DNA from: Eurosta solidaginis
Taxonomy: Eukaryota > Arthropoda > Insecta > Diptera > Tephritidae
NCBI RefSeq assembly: GCF_040869045.1
Contig: NC_090319.1
Span: forward strand, 66,250,779-66,314,778
Reading direction: 5' to 3'
Length of the DNA stretch: 64,000 nucleotides
This document shows positions 10,222-21,021 of this stretch, piece by piece. The notes below the pieces were generated by a model. That model saw only the letters and a list, made by a program, of their open reading frames with translations. It searched no databases and was not told the DNA's origin. The position numbers were made by a program, and so were the translations under genes. Numbering within the stretch: the stretch's first letter is position 1; each line of letters starts with the position of its first letter.

Positions 10222-11900
10222 ATGGCAAATTGTCTCAAAAGTGATTTTTACCTCAAATATTCTCTAATAGTGACTAGAGACGGTTTACTGAATTCAGCTG
10301 TTAGTGAAAAGGATAAAATGTTAAAAGAATGTCGCCGTAATACCCGATACGGCAATCTTACTGACAGCGCACAAGAGGAATATAACGTCAGAATAGTATC
10401 TCTATTTGCTTTGGGTGAAGAAGATAGCGAAGAAGAACCATTTGCAGGAGGTGAAGAACTTGACCCTGATTTTATGCCTATTGGTATGGCTTCGGATGCT
10501 TCAGATATTGAAGAAAATGCCATAATCGAGGATTGTGTTGAAGAAAGTAATGACGACGATGAAGAGGAAGATGTAATTTCACCACCGGGAACTGCGATGT
10601 CGAGTGCAACGAGTGGTCATTATTTTCTTGTAAAAGATGGGAAGGTTTGGGGCACTTCTCCACCCGCCAGAACGGGTTGTAAAACAGCACATAACTGTAT
10701 AGTAGTTGCTATACCAGGGCCATCAATATCCATCTTTCCCAACCCTATTTCGATTTTCAATCAATTTATAACTCGTGAAATTGTTGATATAGTTGTTCGG
10801 GAAACGAATCGAAAGGCTAAAGCAGTTATTGAGAAGTGGAATTCAGCTAATCCGAACAAGACTCAAAATTGGGAACCATTTTCTGAAGTGGAATGTTATG
10901 CTTTCAATAGTTTGGTATTGTTTTGCGGCACTTTCATGCTACGTCACAGTCGCTTAAAGCGCTTTGGGCACCATATAATCATCAAATTTACAAAGCAACT
11001 ACATATGTCATTTAATCGTTTTCAAGATATTTTACGGTTCATTCGATTTGACAATGCAAATATGAGGACTATTGGACTATACGCTAGTAAAACGTCTCCA
11101 ATAGATGATACGTGGATTATGTTACATGCTAACTTAGAGCGTGCTTATGTCCCAAATTCGCACATAACGGTTGATCAGCAGCTGTTTGCTTATCGTGGAA
11201 AAACCAAGTTCACACAGTATATTCCATTGAAGCCTGCAAAGTATGAAATCAAAGTTTAGTGGGCTTGTGACGCAACATTCAATTATCCATTTAAAGGGAC
11301 AAATTTATACTGGTCAACTAAGCGATGTACTTAGGAAAATATGTAAATCAAGGTCAACGGGTTTTGATGGATTTAGTTGAAAAATATTTCCGCACGGGAC
11401 GAATAATATACGCTGACAACTTTTTTCACATCACTAGAACTAGCTAGCGATCTTATGTCGAAAAACTTGGCTTTCGTTGGAACTTTTCGTAAGAATAAAA
11501 GATTCATTCCACAAGAATTGCTTGCATCTTCTACTCGTATATTGAACAGCATCATCTTTTGTTTCTACGAAAACGACTTTTCATTATGATCGTACGTGCC
11601 AAAGAAAAACAAGTCTGCCATTCTTATTTCAACCGAACATTACATTTCCGACGTAGCTGGGGAGAATAGCAAGACCCTGCAAATATTAGATTACAAATAA
11701 GTAATAAAAATAATTTGCCTATATATGCCCCATCTGCCTCTAACCGGCCTGTTTGCCGTATGTGCTATAAGGAGGATGAAAGAAACAGGAAAACGCGTTT
11801 CCATTGCAAGAAATTTAAATATCCGGTTTTTTATTCGCACTCAAGTAAAATGTGTTTCAAATGCATTTCTGAAGAAACACCAAGGGACTCCTCGAACTAA
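10222..11900 (+). pseudogene. piggyBac-like transposase (family 1), broken
   Basis: A 345-residue frame opens at ATG 10222. It has an acidic low-complexity N-terminal region (about residues 70-125, rich in Glu/Asp), then the DDE_Tnp_1_7 fold, recognisable from INQFITREI and, near its end, ITVDQQLFAYRGKTKF with the first catalytic Asp (about residue 318) followed by LKPAKYEIK. An in-frame TAG stops it just before WACDA, which carries the next catalytic Asp. Further stops and frameshifts follow through 11700. The C-terminal Cys-rich zinc-binding tail (CRMCYK, then Cys/His pairs to CFKC) survives in another frame at 11748-11864. Such enzymes cut and paste at TTAA in the nucleus. This copy cannot make a full enzyme. 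Confidence 0.88.
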
Positions 11901-12271
11901 GGACATATACGAATCTAATTTCATTCAGACTGGCATATTAATTAAAAACAATTAACATTCATACATTTTTGGAACAATTCTTGACTATATTTTTTAATTA
12001 AATAAACACTGTAACACATTCGGGTTGTTCTATTACTTTTTTTGGGTAGTGGCACTTATACATTACTTTGTGGTCTGTCAGACCACAACAGCGTTAACGA
12101 CAATTTCAGTCACCAGTAGTCTAAGTGTTAAATTGACATTTTCGTACAAATTTTGAGTTATAAGAGCTTTATAAACCTATTTTCTTTGTTATGACTATGG
12201 AGGGAAAAGTACGAAAGGTTTATAAAACTTTTTAAAATGACGTATCCATTGCAATTCCATATAATAGAAGC

Positions 12272-14651
12272 TTAACCCATTAACGCCCAACTTTTGTTTT
12301 GCTCTTTTATCATCTTTTTCTGTTAGTATGATCCAAAATATAGAGACTAATGCACACAAAATTTTCTTAATACTTCATGTATATATTTTATTGCATCTGA
12401 AAGGTTTGTTCCCAAATGGGAACATTGGGTACATAAGACTTAAATCATGTTGTGATAGTCTACAAAACAATGAACATGTATACCTCGGTCGCATTCAGTA
12501 CAAATTTTACGAGCATTTTTTTACACAGCGCACATCGTTTTTGTTTTCCATTTGGAATAGCGGCTAAAACATGTTTTGTTATGGCCCGGCTCTGCCTGAG
12601 TGTACGAACTGGGCGACCAAGCGTTTTCGGATCTGAGAGGCTAGTTTTTATGTGCAAAATAGCTTCGCGCTACCATGCGAATGAAGTCAAGATATGTAAT
12701 TTTGTCATGACTTAAATTATATATAACGAATGCATTACACATACAAATATCCAGACAGTTTGCAAAAAGCCTAAAGTACCATTTTTTTTCCTTTAATTTC
12801 TACGGGATACTTGTTGATATGCCAGTCTAACTTATCCACACCTCCCATGTATTCGTTATATTGTGATATTACATGCGGCTGAAGAACTTCAACATATTTT
12901 TTATCCTTTTTACTGTACCTCTGCACAGGCTGCATGGGATTTACACTTTGATGGTTGGTAATAACTTTTACACATCTGTTATCATTCCACGAAACAACTA
13001 ATACTTCGTTATTTTTATCAAATCTATAATCAGTAGCGCCGCGAGGCTCTTTTTTCATAGCCTCATCTGTTTTTATCGGACACTTATTTAGACGGTTGAA
13101 TCTGGAAGTACCAGTAGTACGCACTTTTTTTTTATTAAGAACTGAAACTAGTCTGAAGCTTGAAAAAAAATTGCCAAATAAAACTCGTGGTCTTCAGGAT
13201 ACTCTAGAAGTTGAACCATTGAAGTAATAACCTTTTCGCCAACACCAGTCAAGTTTTTCTCAACCGGGTCCCTTTTCCCCTGATAAAGCTCAATGTTGTA
13301 ACAAAATCCAGCTTCTCCGCAGGCCATGATCCACTGCTTTAAGCCAAACCATATTGGCTTTCCTCTGATAAATTGCTTTAAGAAGTGACCTCCGTAATAC
13401 CTTACCATCTGCTCATCTATAGACAATTGTTTTGAAAAAACATTAAGCTTTAAAAAAATTTCATTCAGCTTTTCAATCAGTGGCTTTATTTTGAAGTCCT
13501 TTTCAGGAATACCAATGTTTTCATTGTTATTGAAGTGCAAAAATCGTTTGATTTCAAGGTATCTGTTCCTTGGCATGCAGTTTCTTACAATTTCAATGTG
13601 TACGTCGTCGTCTGTGCACCAATACATCCTTTCACTGGGTAAACTGTGGTATGATGTTAAAATCAATATGCCAAGAAACTAACGAAAACATTCTGAAGAA
13701 AGGCAGAAGTTATGGAAATTACATTGGTGTGCATAGCGCAAACTTTCGTCAACTATGTGTTGAACTAGCGATTTGTCAAAAAAGAATTCAAAAATTTCAA
13801 ATGCCTCTCTTTGCTGAAAATTCTCTCGAGTTTTAGTTATACTATCCTGGCAGCGTTTAGGCGATGGAAAATTGTTACTATAACTTGCATCAGTATGAAG
13901 CCATCGCGATGTGCAGGCTGGATTTTCTTCTTCCAGCTTTTGTCTTTTCGAAGTTGTACTTGGCGTGAAGTCGACATCTTTTTCAATTTCAGTAAAATGA
14001 ATTTCTACTTTGCCAGGAACATCCTTCAGTTCTGTACCTTCATCAAGATTGTCTTCATCAATATCTTCACAATTAGTCAGGGTATCAGCATCTGGAGGCA
14101 GTTGCACTATATCAATAGTACTTTCGTCATCCAGCTCTGCATCCTCGAGGAGTTCTTTTAAAATTCCTTCAATTTCATGAAGTTTAAGAGCTCTTTGGCT
14201 AAACATGCTTTAGATATAAAAATATCAGCCAAAAACGATAACGAAAAATATTTACAAAATTTGTGTACATAGTGCCTAATGCTCCCAATTGGGAATATTG
14301 GAAAAACGTTGAAATTGTGCAATTTGCGCAATTTTCTTGCAACAAAACTAGTTATTTTATTTACTTACTTCACAACCTAGCACTGTAAGACAATACCACT
14401 TCAATTTTTAGGTTAAGTCAATAAAAGTTTGCAGATAAAATCCTTAAATGAGAAAAACGTGCCACTTCCGAGAATATTTGCTTACTACTGACCACGTGAT
14501 CGTGAGATAGCATCAAGAACAGCTGACTATATGCATAGATATGTGGGAATGTGTAATTCGATATCGATTTTTTGATCAGTGGTTCTTATTCGATAATATC
14601 TAAAGATTTGTGCAAGCTCCCAAATGGGAACATTGGGCGCTAATGGGTCAA
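12272..14651 (-). mobile_element. piggyBac-like element, family 2
   Basis: Left end TTAACCCATTAACGCCCAA at 12272. The right end, reverse-complemented, is TTGACCCATTAGCGCCCAA, so the right TTAA target has mutated to TCAA (14648-14651). Subterminal palindromes TCCCAAATGGGA lie at 12409-12422 and 14618-14629 (a variant at 14283-14294), two of them followed by ACATTGGG. The transposase is encoded on the minus strand. It inserted about 140 bp from the right end of family 1. Confidence 0.9.
12476..14206 (-). pseudogene. piggyBac-like transposase (family 2), lightly disabled
   Basis: Reads from ATG 14206 leftwards. There is an acidic N-terminal region, then a transposase core including LPSERMYW, MPRNRYLEIKRFLHF and the catalytic-Asp motif LSIDEQMVRYYGGH. 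After the core come MGGVDKLDWHINKYP and a Cys-rich tail beginning RCALCKK (near 12560). Visible defects are few: one in-frame TAG at 13679-13681, a length change in a run of eight T near 13165, and an A-run length change in the tail near 12540. Each lies in or next to a homopolymer or is a single-base change, so assembly error is possible for the two indels. It would act in the nucleus as a TTAA-specific cut-and-paste enzyme. It is unrelated in sequence detail to family 1, so it is a separate lineage. Confidence 0.88.
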
Positions 14652-14919
14652 GTCGCTGTTTATACACAAATATTTTTGTTGTTGAAACTTGCTATTTGAG
14701 CAAGAGGGGGTAACGAGGAAAGCGCGTGCACTGAGTTTCTTGCGCTTGGCGACTTGCTTTGAGCTGTCTTTTTTTATGTTTTCAAATTCTGATTTTTGTA
14801 AATTTTGTTTTGATTGAGGAACTTTTGGCTGATTTTGAATAGAAATTTTTATAAGTTTATTAAATATTTCTTATACTTCAGAATAATTTTTCAAATTTTC
14901 AATGAATAAAAAAAAGGTT

Positions 14920-17900
14920 TAGAAAGAATTTATATAAAATGTCAAATTGTTGCTTAGAAAGAGCCGCCGTGTGTAAATCTGATACGCAACTTCAAAAGAA
15001 GTTGAAGTCGAAGCTAAGCATGGGGCCATATATTCCGTTTGCCCGATATTAGACGAGGATATACTGCTATGGACATACGGCCTGCACACAAGTTGCCCCG
15101 AGACCTTGAGTCTTGTTGCGGTGGCTAACGCGATAGTTTTGGCCATTAGATCTGCAGGCGTGATGTGTAGAATGGCAAGCAATGTTACTGTCGGAGTAGT
15201 TTTTAGTGCTCCCGTTATGCTAATCTTTGATAAACTACATGCCCCTAAATTTGTTTCGTATTCGTACTTTTTTGTGTGGCTGTCCACCAAACAAGGACCC
15301 CATTGTAAAATATGGGTTTGACAATTGCCGTAACAGGGTTTATGTCAACGTGCATCCTAGCATCCTCTTGCATGCATACGGTGTCGCGTAGGCTTTCTTC
15401 GCTCTCTCTTTCATAGACAACTTACCATTTAGGATGACTCCTAGATATTTTGGGGCTATATTTTTCTTGTAGGGTTACACCTCCAAGCTTAGGCTTGGTC
15501 CAATTAGGACCTATATTTGCTAGTAAATACGTGCATTTTTCCGCGTTGGTAGTTAACTCGACGCCAGATGCCCAGGCCTGTACATGCCGAAGTGCCTGAT
15601 CCACCAGAGAGTTGATTGTTGTTAGGCATCTGCCGTTTATTATGACTTTAACGTAATCTGATATACAGTTTGATTGGTCCTCCGTGGAAACCCCTAAGCA
15701 ATTGGTTGATAACCAGCGTTCCCACCTTGCAGCGCTTCTATGTTCACAGATTTTGTTGCCTCGCATAGACCCCATTGCGAAGTGATCACTCCGCAGCTTA
15801 ACTTCGAGCCGATCCATTTTGTAAAGGAGGGATGAACTTTAATTGTGTTGAGACTGTCCATGTTTACTCATTTCGAGATATTGTTGAAAGCTCCAGAAAA
15901 TCACTTAGAGCATATTCCTGGTGTTCCAGGGCTTTCTCTATATTTATGACCACCCTATGCAATGCAGTTTCGATTCACTTACCTTTGGTGTATGTTGTGC
16001 TGCAAAGGTTAACTCCTAATTCATATTTGATTTTATATACACATCTTTTAATCTTTCCATGGTTTTGAGCAAAATAGATGTCTAACTATTGGATCTATTG
16101 TCCTCTTATATCCTCCGGATGCAGACGATTTCATTGCCTATTCAATTTTGGCATTTGTCATCAAAGCTGGTACCTCTCCCTCCGTATTAGGAGTGTAGAT
16201 GTTGTTACATCGTCTCCCGATGGGAAGTGTGTTAAGTAGTGCCTCAAGGGACTCTTCACCGACCTTTTTTATCAGTGCCTGGGCCGCATCTCCCTTGGAT
16301 ACGACTTTCCTGTTGTTTTTGTTGTTGTAGCGATAAGGTTACTCCCCGAAGACTTTGGAGAGTGTTATCGATGTGATGGCCCCTTGACGGATACAGATCC
16401 GGTACGCTCTGGTAACACAGCTCCATTAAGGTATAGCCCGACCATCTCGGGAACGATTTATATGGCCACATTAAACCTTCTGGCCATCCCTCCCTCCCCA
16501 TCCCTAAGTTCCATGAGGAGCTTGGGGTCGCCAGAGCCTCGCCTGTTAGTAAAACGGGATTCGCCGCTCGAAGGTGAGGTTGACAATTGGGTTTGGAGAA
16601 GCTATACATATATTGCGCTGGCAACATGATAAAGTTGCGCTACACAACCTCTTGAATCTGATATTTTAGTCGCCTCTTACGACAAGCATACTTACCGCGG
16701 GTATATTCTAACCCCCTAATCCGCTGGGGGATACGACTTTCCTGAGTCTCGCCGTTTCGCTATAGCATTCTATGTTCCCACAGAAAATTTTCCATGAAAC
16801 CCTCTTCGACCTGTTGATTTCACGTTTAAAGATCCACAACAGATCTCATATTCGTCCCAACACTCCTCATTTTCCGCAACTTCTGCCAACTAAAGAATCT
16901 CTTCTACGTGCCCTCTAAGAAGAATCAACTCCTTACTACACCATGGTGGCTTTACTTTCCCTTTGAATCTTCTCAGAATTGTTGCACTCCTCCAACTCCT
17001 CAACGGTGGTAACCTCTTTTGGCTGTTTGGCAGTCCGTTGCCTTAGGGTTTCCCCTTCTCTATGATGAAACAGAAAGTGTATGGTCTGAGAAGGATGTCC
17101 TGTCAAGGACTCTCTATTCATACCCCGACATATAATAAAACTCAATGTGTTATCATATTGCTTGACATATTTAGGAACGCTACTGCTGTTAGCAACCTGT
17201 AGACTACTCTATAGTATATAATAAAAAAGGGACTCATCTCTACCATTAATATCGTCCCCTCCCCATACGCTGTGATGCGCATTCGCATTCGCACCTATGA
17301 CAAGCCGTCCTCTGCACCCTTCTTGATCCACCAGCCTTTTGAACTCTTCTGGTTGGGCTTCAACGTTATGGGCCATGTAGCAGGATGTTTGGATAAGGGA
17401 CGGTTCTTTTTCCCCCTCTATTGCTACCATTGCCAGGTCTGCAGTGCTGAAGTTAGATAGAATAAACGGGCATGGGTGTTTTCTAACCATGACTGCATCT
17501 CTTACCCTGCTGTTCGTCTTTGTATAATAAACGCTGAATCCGCGAGCGCTGAATCCAGAAACCTTTCCTCCAGATCAGACCCATGGCCCTGTATCAGCGC
17601 CACATCAAAAAACCCCCTCCTAAAGTGTCAGGAGGAGCTTGCTCGACGCCACTTTACTGTGTTGGATATTTATCTGTAAGTCTCGCAACGCCTTTGAGCT
17701 GTTTGTCTCTCTCCAAATTCTCCGCCACTGCACTCAACAAATACTTTTTTTCGTTGTTTCCGGGGTTTGTAGGTACGCTTGTCCCTTCTCTGATATAGGC
17801 GTCTCTGCTACACTCGCAGCTTTATTAGTCTTTTTGCCCAATTCCATCACCTCTGCCTTTCGGTTGACACCAGTCCATTGGGGTTGTTGCAATCTAGCAG

Positions 17901-18240
17901 TGCCATAGTTAAGGACTGTTTCGCAACTTTGTTCACCTTCTTCTCGGTGAAAACCGGAGTCTCATCATTAGCTCCTTTGAGTTACACCGAATAAGCTGGA
18001 GTCTGGTCATTACCTCACTTCGGCTTATTACCATTTACGTTTTTGTTTCTTATTTCCTCTTCCGGTACTACAGTTTTTAGGGTACATGGGTTTCTAGAAC
18101 TTCCCCCTTCTTTCCGCCTTGCAGAATTTGAGATCTGGTTCCTGTCATTCCGGCTTGCTTCCTGGTTCTGGGACGGGGCGTTTTCCCTACGATTCCTAAC
18201 TATTAAAAGCACTCTTGTCAGGTTTAGCTGATCGTTGCCT
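14920..18240 (-). pseudogene. Jockey-group non-LTR retrotransposon (LINE), heavily decayed
   Basis: Read right to left. A short Arg/Lys/Asn-rich ORF1-like remnant lies at 18212-18015. The AP endonuclease domain is visible at 17490-17209 (GRLVIGANANAHHSVWGGDD, then DESLF). Reverse transcriptase pieces follow: LHRVVINIEKALEH in one frame near 15950, NAEKCTYLLAN near 15540, a YLGVILNGKL-type motif near 15430, then ISITGALKTTPT and LHITPADLMAK near 15220-15160, typical of the region after the RT in Jockey/LOA-like elements. Many stops and frameshifts separate these. The RT region is split by a short retroposon (16313-16728). Insertion would have been by target-primed reverse transcription; this copy is dead. 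Confidence 0.8.
16313..16728 (-). mobile_element. Short retroposon (SINE-like) inserted in the LINE
   Basis: Bounded by a perfect 16-bp direct repeat GGATACGACTTTCCTG at 16297-16312 and 16729-16744, a target duplication of the length expected from LINE-type integration. On the minus strand it begins CCCAGCGGATTAGGGGG, includes GTCGTAAGAGGCGAC, and ends in a (CAA)-rich tail (TTGTTTTTGTTGTTG on the plus strand). I cannot find A and B boxes, so its origin is unclear. It may be the end of a longer LINE rather than a true SINE. Confidence 0.75.
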
Positions 18241-19080
18241 CTTTACTCTCGAGCACTGTCTCTTTGGCCCATGCCAACCGATCACTCTCGTTATTGGTTG
18301 GCCTAGCGACGCAATCGCTTTTTACTTCTCATCCTTACTTTAAAATTTTTTGAGCTCATATTGGTCGTACGACCACCTGTCCAGCAAGGCGGGCTCAGCG
18401 GTCTAATGTTAAGAGTGGGGATAAAAAACGTCCGCTACAACTACGCCCCTTGCTGTGGTAAGTCCATTATTACATTCCGAAGCGATCCGGTATGGGGAAG
18501 GGTCCTCTTCGAAAATATTACCTGGCTGCAATTCATCCAATAGGGACCGTGCCTAGCAGCCTTGATTAGGACGTTGGAGAGATGTCAATTTTACCTTGTT
18601 TAATATTATAAAAAGCGATAATTATTTCAATGAGTTTTAGTATTTTTGTATTTAATTTTTTGTCAACTCATAATTGGTGAAATAGAAATAAATTTATGAG
18701 TTCGGTTGAAGTCAGAAAAGGAAGTAACATCTTAATTTATCACACATTCAACGAATATAACCAAAACTTTTTATTAAATCGCAATTTCTAGATAAATTCG
18801 AATGCTGAGTTTCACGCTATCTCAGCCACCATTCCGAAAACGCGCTACCTCTGCCTAAATTTAAAATGTTTTGACGTGGGATGGGAAATTTATACAACAA
18901 GTTCTTTAATGAGGCTTTCAGCCGAGATAGGGCGATATTTCACTCAGCAGTCATATATGTAATACTTCGATATTGCTACAACAATATTTGCGCAATGATT
19001 TTTTAATTCACGAAGTATTTTGATTTTGGCAGCTTAAGTTTTACAATAAAAAATTATAATTTAGGTACATCCCCTCATGG
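18241..19080. other. No gene recognised; may hold the LINE 5' region
   Basis: 18241-18600 is GC-richer than its surroundings and may be the 5' part of the LINE to its left, but I see no domain. 18601-19080 is AT-rich and featureless. Confidence 0.35.
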
Positions 19081-19098
19081 AAAAGAAAAAAAGGAAAA

Positions 19099-19128
19099 CA
19101 TTTTTATTTATTTATTTATTTATTTAAG
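19099..19128 (-). terminator. Polyadenylation signals of the serine protease homologue gene
   Basis: On the minus strand, overlapping AATAAA hexamers (AAATAAATAAATAAATAAA) begin only a few bases after the stop codon at 19133-19135, implying a very short 3' UTR. Short 3' UTRs are common in small secreted-protein genes of flies. Confidence 0.6.
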
Positions 19129-19132
19129 TATT

Positions 19133-19867
19133 TCATACATATATGATATCATTTGTTAGCCCTTTTGATGGCGGCCCCCTTTTTGCTTTTATATACGAAT
19201 GAGGAAATTTTGTGTTAGATATATCTGTATATAAAATTGAATTACGTATATAAGATGCCACAGCACAAAGAGATCCGCCCACAACGCCCGGTGCTCCACG
19301 TTTTATTCCATTTGCACCTTGTCCACAAATTGTTGTGCTGTGAAATATATTTATTTTCCAAGAGAATTCAGCTAGACAATGGTATATTTCTGCTATAATT
19401 TCGACAGTAGAGCAGATATGATGACCATTTTCTGAAGACCATCCCTTAACTTCCATTTGCATGCCCGGTTGTAATGCAGTTTTGCAAGGTCCTATTGTTC
19501 GAACTGTATCTCGATTAAAGGGAGATTCCACTTGAATTATACCTAAACTCATATCGTTCATTCCGTTGATATCATTTTTCATAAAAGATTTCCCTTGGCG
19601 AACTTGCTCTTGCCCAGCACCAGCTTTAACTGTGATCATTGTCGGTTCTACGCACATGCAAGTTATAACTGTAACCACGTTTTCCAAAGTAATCAATGAT
19701 CCAGCGCATTCATATTTGTCGTTATAATATATTGCCACCACATATAATTCATCCTCTGTAACCACAGGACTGCTAGAACTGCTACCTCCAACGCGAAATT
19801 CTGCATTCGTGTGGGTGAAAGGGAAGCTAAGCGCGACCAATAGGACGAAATAATTTCTTAAACTCAT
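19133..19867 (-). CDS. Secreted serine protease homologue, catalytically inactive (S1 family)
   Basis: A 244-residue single-exon gene. Residues 1-22 form a signal peptide (hydrophobic FVLLVALSFPF, cleavage likely after THTNA). An activation-like site follows (R25-VGG). Trypsin-fold landmarks are ECAGSLIT (Cys54) and the disulphide partner Cys72 in TCMC, but the catalytic His position is Met71. The Asp is kept in NDMSLGIIQV (Asp105). The usual GDSGGP becomes GVVGGS, so the nucleophile is Val196. Two of three catalytic residues are lost while the fold's Cys residues remain, which marks a serine protease homologue rather than a random pseudogene. Such proteins are secreted and act as binding partners or cofactors in immunity, digestion or seminal fluid; which applies here is unknown. 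It has its own TATA box upstream and polyadenylation signals downstream. It is the only convincing host gene in the window. Confidence 0.85.
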   Translation of the reverse strand: MSLRNYFVLLVALSFPFTHTNAEFRVGGSSSSSPVVTEDELYVVAIYYNDKYECAGSLITLENVVTVITCMCVEPTMITVKAGAGQEQVRQGKSFMKNDINGMNDMSLGIIQVESPFNRDTVRTIGPCKTALQPGMQMEVKGWSSENGHHICSTVEIIAEIYHCLAEFSWKINIFHSTTICGQGANGIKRGAPGVVGGSLCAVASYIRNSILYTDISNTKFPHSYIKAKRGPPSKGLTNDIIYV

Positions 19868-19914
19868 TTTAAACTATAACTTTTTGAGATGCTTGTTAAA
19901 TATTGAGTAAATCA

Positions 19915-20202
19915 AGATAAGTTTTGTGGGCGCTATTTATACATCAGTGGATTGTGTGAATAACAAATGAGTAGAAACTTCTAGATTCAGGAAATGGGCA
20001 CAAAGCAAATATTTGGCTGTTTTCAAAACAAAATTTCATTGTGATTTGTTTATATATTTGCACAGTTTAATTGTGCTATTGAATTAAGAAAGGCCATGTG
20101 ATATAATGTTTGTATTTTTAATGAACAAACAAAGAAAAGTACAAAAGGTGCACTAATTAGGTTTATCTGGTTTCAAACTGCTAATTTGTCTATTTTATAC
20201 CC
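19915..20202 (-). repeat. Promoter-region repeat, unit 1 (adjacent to gene)
   Basis: The ~288-bp upstream region of the serine protease homologue gene. It begins at the core promoter and includes CTAGATTCAGGAAATGGGC, AAATATTTGGCTG and AAAGAAAAGTACAAAAGGTG. It is repeated directly at 20203-20488 and again at 23353-23619. Confidence 0.85.
19933..19941 (-). promoter_or_regulatory. TATA box of the serine protease homologue gene
   Basis: TATAAATAG on the minus strand, about 65 bases upstream of the start codon at 19867. Transcription would start near 19905-19910, leaving a 5' UTR of about 40 bases. The element lies in the first of three repeat copies. The equivalent positions in the other copies are TATATAG-like (20222-20230) and TATTAATAG-like (near 23370). 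Confidence 0.7.
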
Positions 20203-20488
20203 CTAGACGATTTGTGGGTGTTCTATATACATTAGTGGATTGTGTGATTAAAAATTAAGTAGAAACTTCTAGATTCAGGAAATGGGCACAAAGCAAATAT
20301 TTGGCTGTTTTCAAAACAAAACTTCATTGTGATTTGTTTATATATTTGCACAGTTTAATTGTGCTATTGAATTAAGAAAGGCCATGTGATATGTTTGTAT
20401 TTTTAATGAATAAACACAGAAAAGTACAAAAGGTGCACTAATTAGTTTTATCTGTTTCCAAGCTGCTAATTTGCCTATTTTATACCCC
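20203..20488 (-). repeat. Promoter-region repeat, unit 2 (tandem)
   Basis: Directly abuts unit 1 and is highly similar along its whole length. The TATA-like element is changed (CTATATACATT on the plus strand). No coding region follows it except unit 1 itself, so any transcript from it would run through unit 1 into the gene. Confidence 0.85.
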
Positions 20489-20712
20489 CACAAAACCAGA
20501 GTTGGGAGCAGTGGATCAAGTTTCGAGCAACAACATTGCTCGAAGTTAAGTGGGCTGACATAATCAAAGTCCTGTGTTAAGTGTTAATGAGACGTTAATT
20601 GGTTGTGGACTTAGACGTCTGTTCGTCCTTCCCATATTCGTAAAATTTTGAGATTTCTATAGCAATTTCACACAGAGGGTTAATGAAATAATTAGCCATG
20701 TTTTCTATACAT

Positions 20713-20998
20713 TGTAACGATTTTAGTGCAATTCCTCTTATTTGCAAACTTCTACTAACGTTCGAATGACTAAACTGTTGAATAAATAACTCCAATATTC
20801 GATAATGCAAAATGGTCTTTATTAGACTACTTTCAAAATAACACTTCTATTGCTCGACAGATAGCGTGCTTAAATCAAACCGATTTTCGTGCCTCAACTG
20901 TTGCCGCTTTTATACTGTCCGGTTTCTTCGCCGGCATATTTCTAGGCGCTTCTATTTCCAGTTAGTTATCAGCTATAAATTTCTCAGCTATAACTACA
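20713..20998 (-). repeat. 3' LTR of a truncated Gypsy-group retrotransposon
   Basis: On the minus strand it starts TGTAGTTATAGCTGAG and ends CGTTACA. It contains a TATA-like TATAAAAG (near 20913) and an AATAAA signal (near 20821), the order expected for U3-R-U5. The outer start is approximate, because a purine-rich GGGGGTATGAGAGAAG tract near 21015-21030 could place it a few bases further right. No second LTR is present. Confidence 0.65.
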
Positions 20999-21021
20999 GA
21001 TGCACAATTTTATAGCTTCTC

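Larger units (their letters stand above)
1..11173 (+). repeat. Large duplicated block, copy 1
   Basis: This whole stretch aligns in the same orientation with 52824-64000, base for base over long runs with a few percent of scattered differences. Shared landmarks in order are the foldback arm, a decayed SINE, a ~116-bp tandem array, a T-rich tract, an inverted-repeat arm, a minus-strand Helitron-like fragment and a piggyBac-like element. Copy 1 alone has the Helitron-like insertion at 3388-6248 and keeps the left arm of the inverted repeat at 6619-6720. Copy 2 alone has insertions at 53580, 57522 and 59572. The true block is longer on both sides, because the window starts and ends inside it. 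It could be a genuine segmental duplication or two haplotypes assembled in series. Confidence 0.9.
9403..12131 (+). mobile_element. piggyBac-like element, family 1 (copy 1, decayed)
   Basis: Flanked by TTAA at 9403-9406 and 12128-12131, the hallmark target of piggyBac transposases. The termini are inverted: left TTAACCCTTAGACTA, right (reverse complement) TTAACACTTAGACTA. Subterminal palindromes TGGTCTGxCAGACCA lie at 9424-9438, 9609-9627 and 12068-12088. The 2.7-kb interior holds a broken transposase frame (10222-11900) and, unusually, a tRNA-like segment (9917-10003). A second copy starts near 62224. Confidence 0.9.

Noticed and set aside
16256..16627. 123-residue minus-strand frame (also a plus-strand frame at 16384) as a gene
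   Set aside because: It lies in a dispersed retroposon bounded by target duplications and has no start or domain support.
20595..20810. 71-residue minus-strand frame as a small gene
   Set aside because: About half of it is Gypsy LTR sequence (U5 end) and the rest is adjoining DNA.
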